DNA of 64,000 nucleotides from Neonectria sp. B-13 (lineage: Eukaryota > Ascomycota > Sordariomycetes > Hypocreales > Nectriaceae), in contig NOKP01000012.1 in the NCBI GenBank assembly GCA_002682825.1, forward strand, positions 806,001-870,000, in the 5' to 3' direction. How positions within the stretch are numbered: position 1 is the stretch's first letter; each line of letters begins with the position of its first letter. Positions 21,178 to 32,085 of this stretch are shown here, in pieces. The notes under the pieces were generated by a model that was given only the letters and a program-made list of their open reading frames with translations, searched no databases and was not told the origin of the DNA. A program made the translations under genes and the position numbers.

Positions 21178-22931
21178 GATGCTGCTGTCGGTTGCTAGTT
21201 ACGTCTTGACACGGAGGCAACTATGAAAGTTTGGAAATGGAATGCTTTTATCTCAGCCGGCATGTCGTTTGGTCTTATAGTTAATGAGGTGGGTAACAGG
21301 ACTTGCACTGCTATTTCCTGCGTCACTGGCACCGACAGAAACTGCTGTTGAAGTCAGTACCGGAGATTGGAGATACATTGTGTCCTTGCAAGATATACCG
21401 AGGCTGCGCGTCGCTAAGGCCCTTCGGCGCGAAGTCGTCGTCATCCCAAGATCTATGATTGGTAATGTTTGATTTGACTTGATTACGTATTGCTGTGGGC
21501 TGTGAAGGAAAACCCCTATGCACGGAAGAACAAAGATATCAACGATCCGAGGTCTGACCTTGTAGGCCTCCTCAAGCGAAAAAACCGATCGGCCCGTTAG
21601 CACATACGCCAGCCTATCCCTTCGACTGTCGTAGGGCAACAGTTTGGTACCAGTCCCCACACTGGCTCATTAGATCAGCGGTGCGCAGATTGACTTCAAA
21701 AACCTAGGCTGTAAGTGTGGTTATCGAAGGTGCTATGTATTGCGATGTAGATCCCAAATAACTGCGACATCTGGCAACACCTAAAATGGGCTGGACCTAA
21801 TGTACCTTGTCGTTATCGCTTTTTGGTTGGTCTCAATCCTGGACAGTGACCTAAGTGTTGCCTTACGACAGTCAAAGGGATACTCCGTAGGGCATCCATG
21901 TTAAAACTTAGACATGCTGGTTGGGGCATTTTCGAGCGCTAATGCAAGCTGCTGATGTGTGGGGCCGGCCAACGCCGCGTTCTCTCCGCGTAATGAAGGC
22001 ATGAACCCACTCCACCGCGCATGAATCGCCTGCGAGCTCATCGTCTGCCTCTGCTCTAACAAGCTATGGCGTGGGGCAGTCAGACATAAGGAAAATGTGT
22101 TGGAATTGGCACGCTGTCTACAACTAGACCTTGCGGTACAGTGTCCCTTTTATGAGCTCCCAGTTTCGGCGATGGGAGAAGCACGGAAATCCACCGTGCG
22201 ACAAGCTCTCGTACAGCCTTGGTGGCCGTGCCACCAACAAGATTGAGAGGCAAAATCATAATTCAGCACAAACTGTAAAGAAACCCCCCGAAAAGGTAAC
22301 GTCATGCATTCGTTCCGATATCGTCATCTAGATAACGAATGGCTGAACACGGACCAGACCAGAACAGCCAACGAAGCGTAGATCGGCAGATCAGGCCCGT
22401 CCTAACACGAGTACCATCAACTTCCTCCGGATTGCATGCATTTGTTAGTCAACATGACCCCAGAGGGAGGCGGGCTTTACCCCTTTCCATGCTGTCCTAT
22501 TGACGTATTACTTGATTATCATCGCCCTATCCTATCAGCCAACGTACACCCTGCACGACCAGGATTATCTCTTGGGCATGCAATTTAATTGTCGCAGGTC
22601 ACCTTGCGCCGGGTTATGACGCCCACCCAAACTAGGCCAACAGGTACATTGGTTGTTTTTTCTTCTTCAAATTATCCCGCCTCGTATGCTCCTATGTACA
22701 TAGGTACTCTCAGAATGACGCGCGATACCACGTGACTTAACTGATTACGAGGGTGGGGCAGAAGACCTTTGTTTTATTCTCCAATTACTCATCCAGGGGC
22801 GATCTCTTAAGCCGCTCATCTCTCTAAATAACTGCGACAGCTTAACGAGTAGCCTTTGGCCAAGAGACTCCGCCTGCAGAACCTTTATGACCGGTCTTCA
22901 TAGAAGTCAGCACGAAGGTCGGGCTGCAAAC
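21178..22931. other. Intergenic, no supported gene
   Basis: About 1.75 kb between the hydrolase relic and the DUF427 gene. Short frames such as 21253-21660 minus (135 aa) have no recognisable domain. I see no RNA gene or repeat. Confidence 0.45.
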
Positions 22932-23854
22932 ATGCCTCCACCCAAGCAACTCAGGTACATCATCGGCAAAGCGGAGACTTTAATAAACCCTACCTCGGAA
23001 TTCGCTGATCATTTGCAGCTTCGCGGAGCTGGCCAAGAAGCTGGTCACGAAAGGCTCGTTCAAGCGTGAGCTTGCTAATAGACGAATGCGAGGCCTCATG
23101 GGCGGCAAATGGGTGTTTGGCTCGCTGAATGTCGAGTATGTCTGGGAGCATGAGTGTGAGTACAGGCCATTTTGCGTTAACGCTGCATCTAACGGAAAGG
23201 TCATCAGATCCTATTTATTATATTCCCTTTGAAGCAATCGAGCAAGGACCTGGCGAGATCTCAATGGAGGAAGCTTCTGAGAGCGGCTGCCGAATTGGGA
23301 AGCTCAGCAGCGGAGGCAAGACTATAGACATGGCTGTGTTCGAGGAAGGACCTCTGAAAGGACTGGCCAAGCTCGCGATTGACGGCATCGGTAAGTGCGC
23401 TTTCCACTGGTATTGGTTTACTCTGATACTCAATGAATGACCAGATGCTTGGTATGCCGAAGACGAGAAGCTTCTTGGGCCATATCCTAAGGACCCCTAT
23501 AAGCGCATCGAATGCCTTGCTTCATCGCGCGAGGTCCGCATCGAGGTAGACGGCATCATTATTGCATGCAGTACAAACAGCGTCTTTCTAAATGAGACAA
23601 TGCGGCGTACATGCTACTATCTCTCGCCTACCTCAGTCATAGACTGGGGAATGTTGGTTCCTAGTAGTACATCAACATTCTGCCCGTACAAGGGCCAGGC
23701 TAGCTACTATCACTTGAAAATTGGGGCTAAGGAGATCAAGGATGCAATTTGGTATTATACCTATCCGCTTCCTGAGTCGGCACAGATCCAGAACCAACTT
23801 TGTTTTTATAATGAGAAGGTGGATGTCTTTGTTGATGGTAAGCAGGAGAAGTAG
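22932..23854 (+). CDS. DUF427 domain protein
   Basis: A 250-aa protein in four exons: 22932-22954, 23019-23155, 23208-23390 and 23445-23854, with short GT-AG introns and frame preserved throughout. It has tandem DUF427 (beta-barrel, NTP_transf_9) modules. The first is around VWEHEYPIYYIPFEAIE. The second has VRIEVDGIIIACSTNSVFLNET, TCYYLSPTSVIDW, CPYKGQASYYHL, PLPESAQI and CFYNEKVDVFVDG, which are the family's classic motifs. Function is unknown in fungi; no targeting signal is seen. The start could be the in-frame ATG at 22887. Intact and probably expressed (inference). Confidence 0.85.
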
Positions 23855-24501
23855 CATATATCTACAATTGGCCGAATTGGCATTTTGTTTTGTTTTATTT
23901 GTGTGCTTTACAAGGCTGTGAGAATTGTTGAGATTAGATGCGGTTGCGTTATTCTTCGTATTTGGCTTGGAAAGAAGGAAAGCTGGCGCGGGACAGCCTC
24001 CTGACTGGATATTTGCTGCAGGCAGACAGCAAAGAGGGGCTGGTTCTGCCGTACTTGTTCAAACAGGCTTCGCGCTCGCTTGCTCCGCTCCGCAACGGAT
24101 TTTCTCCACGTTTACTTCGTACTGTAGTACTCTGTACTGCAATGCTCGATGAGTGACAGGGCTGGCGGTATGCAGGGAATGTAACAAAGTTAATGACCTC
24201 CAGGCTCGCAGGCAGGATTCGCTATTACAGGTCAACCCGGGGCCCGGTATAATCGCTCCAGTCGAGGTGTTTCCTTGTAAGCTTGTCCAGGTATTACTTG
24301 TACTTGCAACCTACCTTGCACATGGGGCCCTAGGTGATGTGGACTAGTTTAGCGCTAATGCACTCTGCTGACGTCTTTTAGCTCCAGACCGATCGCAACG
24401 ATGTCGTCTCCTGTCAGCAGACTGCATATAAGGATTGGTTCTCCCGTCTTCGGTCAACGATCATCAGCACCCGAAAAGTCTAACCGCTATTCGTCACCGC
24501 C
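23855..24501. other. Intergenic, promoter of bZIP gene
   Basis: Between the DUF427 gene and the bZIP regulator. No domain-bearing ORF is seen. An ATG at 24401 opens a different short frame that I do not support as part of the bZIP protein, though an upstream exon cannot be excluded. Confidence 0.4.
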
Positions 24502-25558
24502 TTGTTCGACATGTTTGGACATGACGCAACACATCATGTGGGAATTTCCGTTCAGCCTTCCACCCAGCTTGCGGAAGCCCGGAACGCGGCAGAGGATTGG
24601 ACGGGAAAGGCGGGGGCAGCAGAGAGGAGGACGCTACAAAATAGACTAAACCAAAGGGCTACACGTACGTCACTGATTTTCCGGTCTAGAGTTGAGGAAA
24701 TGTCTTCAACCACTCAACATTGACCTTGGCTACTCAACAGGGAGAAGACAGGCGGGCCAGCAGCCCCATTGTCCAGCGCCAAACACAGCTTTACAACATG
24801 CCTCTTCGGGAGCAAAGAACGCCAGCATACATGACCAAACGCACAACCAGTTATTACACTATAACACTCGTCGAGAAATCAACGCTAAGGATGGCCTCGA
24901 GCCTCCCTGTCTACTCGGCCGGCCCGCAACCCGCGATATGCTAATTCGGCGGGCCGAGGAAGCCCGCAGATTGTACCGACTCGGCTGGCTCAACCCGGCG
25001 CACCTGACGGAGATCGCGCGGTTCAATGTCTTCCACGCCTTCGCCCGTAACGCACAAATACTCGGCTTCGACAACGCCTGGCTGGAATACGAAGCTGTAT
25101 CCCCCTTCAACGAGTGCGGAACTGGCCGGAGGGCTCTAGTGGCTGCAAACTGCTCGCCTAACATGCGGCCCACGGCGCTGCAGGCGGCCGTGGAGCACCA
25201 TCCCTGGATCGACTTCTTCCCGTGCCCGCAGATGCGGGACAATTTCCTGAGAGCTGTGCTGGAGCATGGTGAGGAATACGTGGACGAGGACGACATGTGT
25301 CGCGATGTGGTTGATGTGGGCGCTGCGGCGGGCATCGAGTCGGCGGCACTCATCGTGTGGGGAGAGCCGTGGTCGCTGTCTAGCTGGGAGGTAACCGAAC
25401 CTTTCTTACGGAAATGGGGATGGCTGCTGGATGGATGTGTCGAGCTGCAGGAGGCGACTAATATGTGGCGGCAGAAGCGAGGGCTGCAAAAACTCACATT
25501 TGGACATCGCCATTTGCAACCTCGACCCGACCTATATGCAATCGTCGACCCCCAATAA
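24502..25558 (+). CDS. bZIP regulator with DUF3425 domain
   Basis: A nuclear regulator of 326 aa in two exons, 24502-24664 and 24741-25558. The 76-nt intron interrupts the basic region. Across the splice the residues read AERRTLQNRLNQRAT then RRRQAGQQ, the bZIP basic motif typical of fungal DUF3425 proteins. The C-terminal domain shows LYRLGWLNPAHLTEIARFNV, HHPWIDFFPCPQMRDN, LIVWGEPWSLSSWEVTEPFL and a KWGWLLDGCVELQEATN-like motif, all DUF3425 signatures. The leucine zipper is weak. The regulated genes are unknown. Confidence 0.85.
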
Positions 25559-25689
25559 AGTTGAGTTGCTACAGTGTGTTGGCTACTCGAGACTATCTTG
25601 TTACTGGCCGTTAGCTCTACAAAACAACCCCAATTCAACGGGATCGGCCTTTATTTGGTCAGCCTGGATCTCCTGGATCAGCGCACACT

Positions 25690-26000
25690 TGAGAGAAATA
25701 CGAGCATCACTGGGGCCGCGTGCCCTGATAGTTCGGCCGACAGCTTCTCCTCAGCACTGGGGTTCCTATCGCCGATGATGACTGTCCCGCTGCCCTGAAG
25801 TCAGCAGTGTCATGTCACCAGCTATTTGCACTTAGTTTACTCACCTAGCTGCACTAAGTGCCCGAACATAGGCCTCACCAAGACCGCTGGCCCCTGCAGT
25901 GATTAGGAAAGTCACTGCGGTTCAATATAGGCTGGGGGAAAGCTGTCTACCTCTGGTGACGATGGCCGTCTTACCCGCGACATTTTAGGTATCAAAGTCG
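25690..26000 (-). pseudogene. SDR N-terminal relic
   Basis: On the minus strand, pieces of a short-chain dehydrogenase N-terminus appear in order: NVAGKTAIVT (about 25995-25955), ITAGASGLGEAYVRALSAA (about 25910-25850) and TVIIGDRNPSAEEKLSAEL (about 25792-25735). The first Rossmann segment is disrupted by an intron-like or inserted stretch, a TAA precedes NVAGK, and the GTGAGT...TTCAG intron joins the last two pieces out of frame. The catalytic YxxxK half is missing. It is a broken fragment. Confidence 0.7.
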
Positions 26001-27299
26001 ACGTTCAGTTGATAGAGATTAGGATAAGGCTATATTACCTTCTTACCAATTTTGCCTCCTAGAGTAGAAGAGTTGAATGGCTACTATATAGAGGCTAAGC
26101 ATATCCTGAATGAGGAAGACGCTAACAACTTTAGCGACATCTATATCACTAAGCGGTTTGTATACACTATCTCGTTAGAGTATGAATATCTAAATCAAAT
26201 AGCATTGTCAAGTGCTTGCAGAGAATGGATATTCCTGATAATTCATTGCCTATTCTGTCTTTTCACTTTTCTAACTCTACTGTATAAGCTGTCTGCTAGG
26301 GCAGCGGTTTCTGAGCGGGCTGAGCTGAACCAATATTTCCCCCAAGCTCTCGGCGGTCAAGGAACTCTTTAATGTCAGTATTGTCAATAGAATCCACAGT
26401 GAGATCTTACGGGGAGATGAATAACGCCAATCGGCCCGTCTAAGACCCTTTGGGCTCTGAAAATGGCAAGATCTTAGCGCATCTCATCGAGACAATTGAT
26501 GCCTACAACCAGATGCTATCCCCTTCCGGTGAAGACACTGATGTTGGCAAAAAGCATGGCTCTTCTAACTGGCTGGTTGGCCTAACCTACTTTGACTCTT
26601 CTTTGCCAGTGTCCTATTTATAATGGAGTAAGATATTCCAAAAGTCTTTAAGATTAAACTAGTATCTTAAAATAGGACCTATAAATGAATACAATTATAG
26701 GAAAATATCTATATAAATATATATTGTGTTTGGCGGGTGTGACTCTGTGACAGCTAACGAGGCTGTGGACACCCAACCAACTTCGCTGCGGTCACAGCAG
26801 GGGAAGAGACACGATCTGTCCTTTCAGCTTTCCAGTAGGCAGGGGAAAAGTCAGTCAACTTGACTGCAATCATAATACCATTAAGACTATTACAATAAGG
26901 GTCTAAAGATCAATAGAATCACTCAAATCTGGCCAAAAATTGGACAATCATAGCTCTCAAATTCATTGCTTAAGCTGATGTTCTTGCTTACTTCCTTGAT
27001 AGACCTTATTAGTCTCTATCTCTCTTTTAATCTTAGCTAATTTGGACCAATTGTTGAAAGAGGTTACTAGCCAGTAAAAACACTATAATGCCTATACCTT
27101 ATCCGGACTTTAATGTCTGCTGGCCCTAATACAATATCTTAGGGAACTAATAAAAGGTATTATTATTAGCTATAGTAATATTAAATATTAGCTTACTATC
27201 TTTCTAATATATTCCTACTATATAGCCCTAGAATTAGTCTTTGCCTTTACTCATATGACAATTTCCTACTTAGTATTATATCTTAAGATAATAGTAAAG
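26001..27299. other. AT-rich stretch with repeat segment
   Basis: This holds a 106-aa ORF (26052-26372 plus) with no recognised domain, then AT-rich sequence. At 26726-27137 lies a repeat shared with 35034-35445 (listed separately). I see no functional gene. Confidence 0.45.
26726..27137 (+). repeat. Dispersed ~412-bp repeat, copy 1
   Basis: This aligns colinearly with 35034-35445, from TGTTTGGCGGG (TGTTTAGTAGG in the other copy) to GGCCCTAATACAATAT. The other copy replaces C by T or G by A at many sites; for example ACGAGGCTGTGGACACCC here corresponds to ACAAAGCTATAAACACTC there. This is the less mutated copy. Confidence 0.85.
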
Positions 27300-27790
27300 T
27301 AGAATCTTTTTTTAATCCTATACCTAGTATGTCTAATACTGCTTGATCTACTCCAAATCAGCCTTAAGTAGACTAAGAGGGAGGATAATCCAACCTTTTG
27401 TAAAGCTGAAATCAGGAATAAAGCCAGCATGTAGCATCTTGAACTATACCTCATGAGTCTTCTTGCCATCAGTTGAGAGTGCATAAAACACGAGTTCCAT
27501 AGAAACATACTGCCTAATACCTCCAGCTTGATAACCAAAACCCAGCAATTCACTAGTTTTGGGATACGCCTTTGGGTAGGTAGTAAAGACAGGCGAAAGA
27601 ACCTGACCCTCAAGATCATACCAGCCCAGGGTTTCGAGAGTGACCGGGTCCAGTGACTGCCCATCCTCTTTCAGAGCAAGCATTAAACCATGCCAGAAGT
27701 CAATATTCGTGTTTGCTGCCGTTCGAAACATGCCTTGACCAAATCATCGTCAGTGTAAGGGTTGCGGTATCTCACAAAAAGGGCCTTATC
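27300..27790 (-). pseudogene. Carotenoid-oxygenase relic
   Basis: Minus-strand fragments match the central part of RPE65/lignostilbene dioxygenase-type enzymes: VRYRNPYTDDDLVK (about 27775-27735), FRTAANTNIDFWHGLMLALKED, SLDPVTLETLGWYDLEGQ, then GFIPDFSFTKGWIILPLSLLKADLE. A one-base change near 27730 breaks frame between the first two pieces. A TAG replaces an expected Trp after KKTHEV, and the iron-ligand His normally in this FxHD-like motif is Pro here. Both ends are missing. It cannot be functional. Confidence 0.75.
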
Positions 27791-27886
27791 TCTTTTTCAA
27801 ACTTGGGAAAACTTTCACAAAAGCCCGCGCATCCCAGGCCCAACCACAGCTGTAATCTAGACTTTAATAGGCTCTAACCACTCTAC

Positions 27887-29635
27887 TTAAAGTAGCTCAA
27901 CATTAAACCCATAACCCTTCACATCGTCCAGGAGCCACTCGATAGGAGTAGCATAAGTTACATCATGCGCTCCCGTGTTCCGATTGCCTCCCCCGCCGGT
28001 AATAATCCCCCCGATGCGCCCTTCAACATCCCACACACAAGCACCAGAGTCACCAGGCCAACTGAAATGTTCTCTTCCCATCCCCTCAAATCTCTTGTGT
28101 CCCACTATACACCATTCTTCCGAAATCAACTCAAGATTCGAGGAAGGTCTTCGTGTTACAGACTTGATAGCATTTGTAAAGCCAACAGTGAAAAAGCTCA
28201 CGGCGCCGAATTTGGCCACCATGATGGTTGGATCGTCAGCATGATTTGAGGTTTTGGGACGCTTCATTTCCTGCTCAGAAATGGTCCCATGCAGCCTCAC
28301 CTTGTGGTTCACTTTGATCTCGTCTGCCAAGGACGTCGTAATGGTGGGGGCCTCGTCGCTCTGAACGTCCAGAAGTTTGTGGTTGTCCGACTCGTCAAGC
28401 ATGATCTCGTTTTGAAGTAATTTCAAGGCCGGCTCATGCTTCCCAGGGTGTATTTCAATGAGTGCCCAGTCTCTCAATCGCAGCCCGCCAGAATCGGTTT
28501 TGCCAAGTCCGAAAGCAGGGGAGAAGATGACGTGGCCGATGATGCGCATGGCTGGGTCTGTGAGGCCATCGAGGGTTTCCTGCCATTGTTGGTGACATCT
28601 CAGAGAGACCTCTTGTTGCTCGAGGTCGCCGTGTTTCATCCCATCGGGCTTGTTGGACGATTGAATGCTGTGAATCGCCATTCTTACAAACTTGATGTCC
28701 TTTAGAACTCGTTGCTTCATACGTTCTAGTGTCTCGTCAGCAGGTTGAACCACTGTTCGTCGCGGCGTGGCGTCATTTTGTCGATGCTGATACTCCTGAT
28801 TGGGAAACGTGTCTCCGAAAATGACATGTCGGCATGTCACAGCCAGGATTTTCCCAGTGTCCTTCTGGCGCAGATACAGGCCCTTGGTCCCTCGGCGAGA
28901 CGGCTGATTCGAAGGTGCAATGGAGGCACCAAGGTACACGGAGGCCATTGCTCGGTGCTTCTCGTTCAAGGGCGGGTGCGCAGGTTCGGTAAGCAGCTTG
29001 GGAGCGGCTGGTGGCGCTGTCTCTGGGGAAGCACAAGAGAATACTTCGGATTCCTTCATCTCGCAGTGGATGTCGTCGATACCATGACGCCGCAGGATCT
29101 GCCGGCACTGCATGACGATAGGATAACCTTGGCGAAACGATGTCGAGTTTGGTGCCACTGAGATGAAGAAGGTGATTGCATGCTCATGGGCCTCCTCATT
29201 GGTCTCGTCGAAAAGACTGTCGGGGTCGACACCGATACGCAAGATGTCGATGGAGGTCCAATTCACCGCCTCGAGTACCTGGAGAATTTCCCGTCGGAGG
29301 GGACCAGCGGAATCATTCCAAAGGTCGACGATGATGTGTTTTCCGGCAGGACTGAGCATTTTGTATGTCGGCCACGGTCCACGCTGGCCTTCCCACTGAT
29401 GCAAGCTGGATCGTGCTACCAGTTTGGGTCGACTAGGCAGGCCATGGTAGTATTGCCACTGCTCCTCAGCGCTCGGTGGGGACGGTAAAGGCTCCTCCAT
29501 CTTGCGTCCGACGCCTGAATCAGACAGGAGAGTAAGGGATGGTTCACTCGAGGTACTAATATAATCGGGTCTGGTGGGAGGAGGTATCCACTGCAAGAAT
29601 TGGATGGGGGTTGTTGGTGTGGAGGAGCGCGACAT
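27887..29635 (-). CDS. Trypsin-like serine protease-domain protein
   Basis: An intronless 582-aa protein. The C-terminal half carries a chymotrypsin-fold catalytic triad: His270 in VTCRHVIF, Asp389 in RLRDWALIEI and Ser530 in SWPGDSGACVW (GDSG motif), with GGIITGGGG after it as the last strand. The N-terminal ~230 residues are Pro/Ser-rich, then a domain with HIIVDLWNDSAGPLRREILQVL that I do not recognise. No signal peptide is present, so the protein is probably cytosolic. Such protease domains occur in fungal NLR-type proteins and stand-alone paralogues (general knowledge). It is surrounded by relics and AT-rich DNA yet the ORF is intact, suggesting selection or recent arrival. Substrate is unknown. 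Confidence 0.78.
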   Translation of the reverse strand: MSRSSTPTTPIQFLQWIPPPTRPDYISTSSEPSLTLLSDSGVGRKMEEPLPSPPSAEEQWQYYHGLPSRPKLVARSSLHQWEGQRGPWPTYKMLSPAGKHIIVDLWNDSAGPLRREILQVLEAVNWTSIDILRIGVDPDSLFDETNEEAHEHAITFFISVAPNSTSFRQGYPIVMQCRQILRRHGIDDIHCEMKESEVFSCASPETAPPAAPKLLTEPAHPPLNEKHRAMASVYLGASIAPSNQPSRRGTKGLYLRQKDTGKILAVTCRHVIFGDTFPNQEYQHRQNDATPRRTVVQPADETLERMKQRVLKDIKFVRMAIHSIQSSNKPDGMKHGDLEQQEVSLRCHQQWQETLDGLTDPAMRIIGHVIFSPAFGLGKTDSGGLRLRDWALIEIHPGKHEPALKLLQNEIMLDESDNHKLLDVQSDEAPTITTSLADEIKVNHKVRLHGTISEQEMKRPKTSNHADDPTIMVAKFGAVSFFTVGFTNAIKSVTRRPSSNLELISEEWCIVGHKRFEGMGREHFSWPGDSGACVWDVEGRIGGIITGGGGNRNTGAHDVTYATPIEWLLDDVKGYGFNVELL

Positions 29636-30740
29636 GGTGTGCTATATATACCAGTTAGCATAAATTTCCTGAAGCGCCGAAGTGCCCAAACTAGCGATCT
29701 TGTGGCAAAGTTTCAATGTAAAGTGAGAACATAGTGAAAGGTTCAACGTACAGTGGCTCGCCAAGTGTAAAAACAATACAAAGGGGGGTTGAGGACGCCA
29801 CTTGATGACTGGACGACCAGCTTTTCCTCTGAGTCCTTCTTACAAGAGGGTTGTTCTAGAGGCAAGCCAGATGACGATGGACCAGAACAACAAAGATGTG
29901 AAGGTGTGTGTGGAAGAACTCTAAAATGCCCAATGTACATCCAAGCTTGTTCCTATTATACTCTCGTCCTTCCCCTTTTATGTTCCTCTCTTGTGACGAC
30001 TTCTTTGTTCTCATCGTTGCAGTGACTCTAGTTCTTTCAGACCGACATGGGCTGGTGCTGGTCAAGGTGTAGGGCCATGGAACATGTATGGGCTGTGGTT
30101 GGATGAACCACAATAGCTAGTGACTGGTGGTCGTTCTCTCTACGACAGCCACCTTCGTCTCCGCTTCTTACAAGCAGAGCGTTTGTTTTAGAGACAAACT
30201 GGAGCTCCAACAGACGGCGATGGGACAGACCGTATGGTCATTCCCGTCTCTGAGTCAGACACGCTGACCTAGACACAGCTTTAAAGGTGGCATCCTTTCA
30301 GTGGCAATTTTCGCCGTACACATGCTATTGCTTATTGTGGGTTAATGACACGTTGGCTGTCCATTGCTGCTCTTCATGGTAGTGGGCTGTCTTGTGGCTG
30401 CCCATTGTCGTTTGTGGCGTCTATTCAACTCAGGGCCCTACGTGTGGTGACGGGGAAGGAAAAAGGACGTGTCGGTTCCTGACCAAGCGAACGGGCCACC
30501 CAAAGTTCAAGGTATGTGTGTGCACTCTCAAGCACCTGAGTCCAGACACTGACCACCTTTGGATCCCGAGCACAATCACCTAATGAAGCTCCACGGCAGG
30601 GGAAAGGGTTACTGGAGTTCAAATGAAAGTAGTATTGGGATATAAGAATTGCTAGATAGATATATCTCGTGTATGTTCTAAGTGGTAATGGCTGTATGGC
30701 ATTTCTTCTAGCTTCAGTACGCCCAGGGTAACCTTTATAG
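29636..30740. other. Intergenic, no supported gene
   Basis: Upstream of the protease gene. Only short frames; nothing recognisable. Confidence 0.5.
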
Positions 30741-31382
30741 TCAGTATAACTTTACTACTATACATGAGCGACTTACAAGATCGCCGATGATGATATCTCT
30801 CATAGTATTGTGTAAGCTAGACCAGACTGAGTAAGGAATCTCTGATTTGGGTGTCCAAAGGCAACCGACCCATGTCTCGATGGCTTCTGGACGATATAGG
30901 CGATCCAAATGACGCCGAAATGGTGAAATGTAGTTGCCGATATTGTGCGGAGTTCTTCGGAGGCTGCACAGAGTATCCCAACCCGTATAGCTAGGTTCTT
31001 GGGTAAGTGCGTAGTAGGACAGTAGTTCACAGCTAGGCAATCAGTTGAAAAACAAGGATATTGACAGGCCGACTCACCAGCATCCATTGTAGTGACGCTG
31101 GCATTGCCTCGGCTGCGTCCTCACACGTCACTGCAATAGAGTCACCCATTTTACCGAGTCTATTGGCCAAAGCAAATATTTCATCTGTAGTTTGGAGTAG
31201 TTATGAGCTGTGCAAGGTGTTGATCTGAAGCCCGCCTTGTACAACCTCGAGGACTCTGTTGCGAACTCGTCCCGCCACAGTGACGCCAGCCCTGACGTGG
31301 CTTTCACGCAGAATTGGCTGGCCGCCTTTCCCACCACATTTTGAGTGTAGGGTTTGGGCATTTCCTCCGGGACACTGTCCAA
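30741..31382 (-). pseudogene. Unidentified gene fragments
   Basis: The minus strand has coding-looking pieces: DEIFALANRLGKMGDS with CEDAAEAMPASLQWML (about 31175-31085), and CELLSYYALTQEP through LDRLYRPEAIETWVGCLWTP and LHNTMRDIIIGDL (about 31030-30780). A GTGAGT donor and a CCTAG acceptor lie between them, but the two pieces are out of phase at that junction. I do not recognise the family. It is either a real gene with splicing I cannot resolve or a decayed one. Confidence 0.35.
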
Positions 31383-31989
31383 GTGCTAGAGTAGAGCTGA
31401 AGGCCGCTTATCCCTTCTCAGATTTTGGTGCCGGGGGAACTGGTGATAATGCGAGCCAGACGGTCGAATGGGAAGAGTAATAATACCCGTGAGATGTGGC
31501 ATCGCGGGCCCAACACACATGACGGATGATGTTGCTTCGTGTGCCCCACGACTCGCGTCTTCTCTCAATCGCACCCAAAATAGTTCTCGTGTGGTATGAT
31601 GCTGTCCTTTATTGTCAGCTTCGTTCTCTTGCGTAAACACTTCAACGTTGAATTTAACTGAAATTATTGTGAGTATTGCGGAAATTTTGTCTTACAGCGG
31701 CTGAATGCCCATTGCGTCCCAGGGCCGGATCAGCGATGATGGTAAATGGGCCTCTACGTCGTTTATATGTATGGGATCAGAGGTTTATGCACTCCCTAGG
31801 AATCCTGTGATCGGTACAGGGTAAGTTCAGCTCTTCCCCACCCAAAGTCCCCTGGCCTCGGAGTGCGAGGGTGCCGCATCTTAGAACGATATTGTGAAGT
31901 ACGCAGTTGATATATTAAATGCAGAACATAGCAAAATAGTATCTAGTTCTCTCAATAAATTAAATCTTTATCTTTTATAATACTAATTA
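31383..31989. other. Intergenic, no supported gene
   Basis: No domain-bearing ORF. The sequence becomes AT-rich toward the tRNA-like unit. Confidence 0.4.
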
Positions 31990-31990
31990 T

Positions 31991-32072
31991 AGTTCCATGG
32001 CGTAGTGGTTACACACTTAGAATCCCCCCGCGCAAGCGAGGGGTCGTTGGTTCAAACCCAGCCGGAATCGAC
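31991..32072 (+). ncRNA. tRNA-like Pol III unit (SINE-like head)
   Basis: An A-box match TGGCGTAGTGG (31998-32008) and a B-box match GGTTCAAACCC (32049-32059) are correctly ordered. The T-arm folds perfectly (GTTGG, loop TTCAAAC, CCAGC), and GTTCC pairs with GGAAT as a partial acceptor stem. A proper anticodon arm is missing; instead 24-43 of this line (32024-32043) forms a strong hairpin with a GCAA tetraloop. It is therefore not a normal tRNA gene. A tRNA-derived SINE head or tRNA pseudogene fits better. Downstream CCTTCCTAGGAAGG (32072-32085) is a perfect palindrome. Confidence 0.55.
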
Positions 32073-32085
32073 CTTCCTAGGAAGG

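Noticed and set aside
24859..25638. 259-aa minus-strand ORF
   Set aside because: It is antisense to the bZIP/DUF3425 gene, which has clear domain signatures on the plus strand.
31991..32072. A standard tRNA gene
   Set aside because: A and B boxes are present, but no anticodon arm folds and the acceptor stem has mismatches, so I listed it as tRNA-like only.
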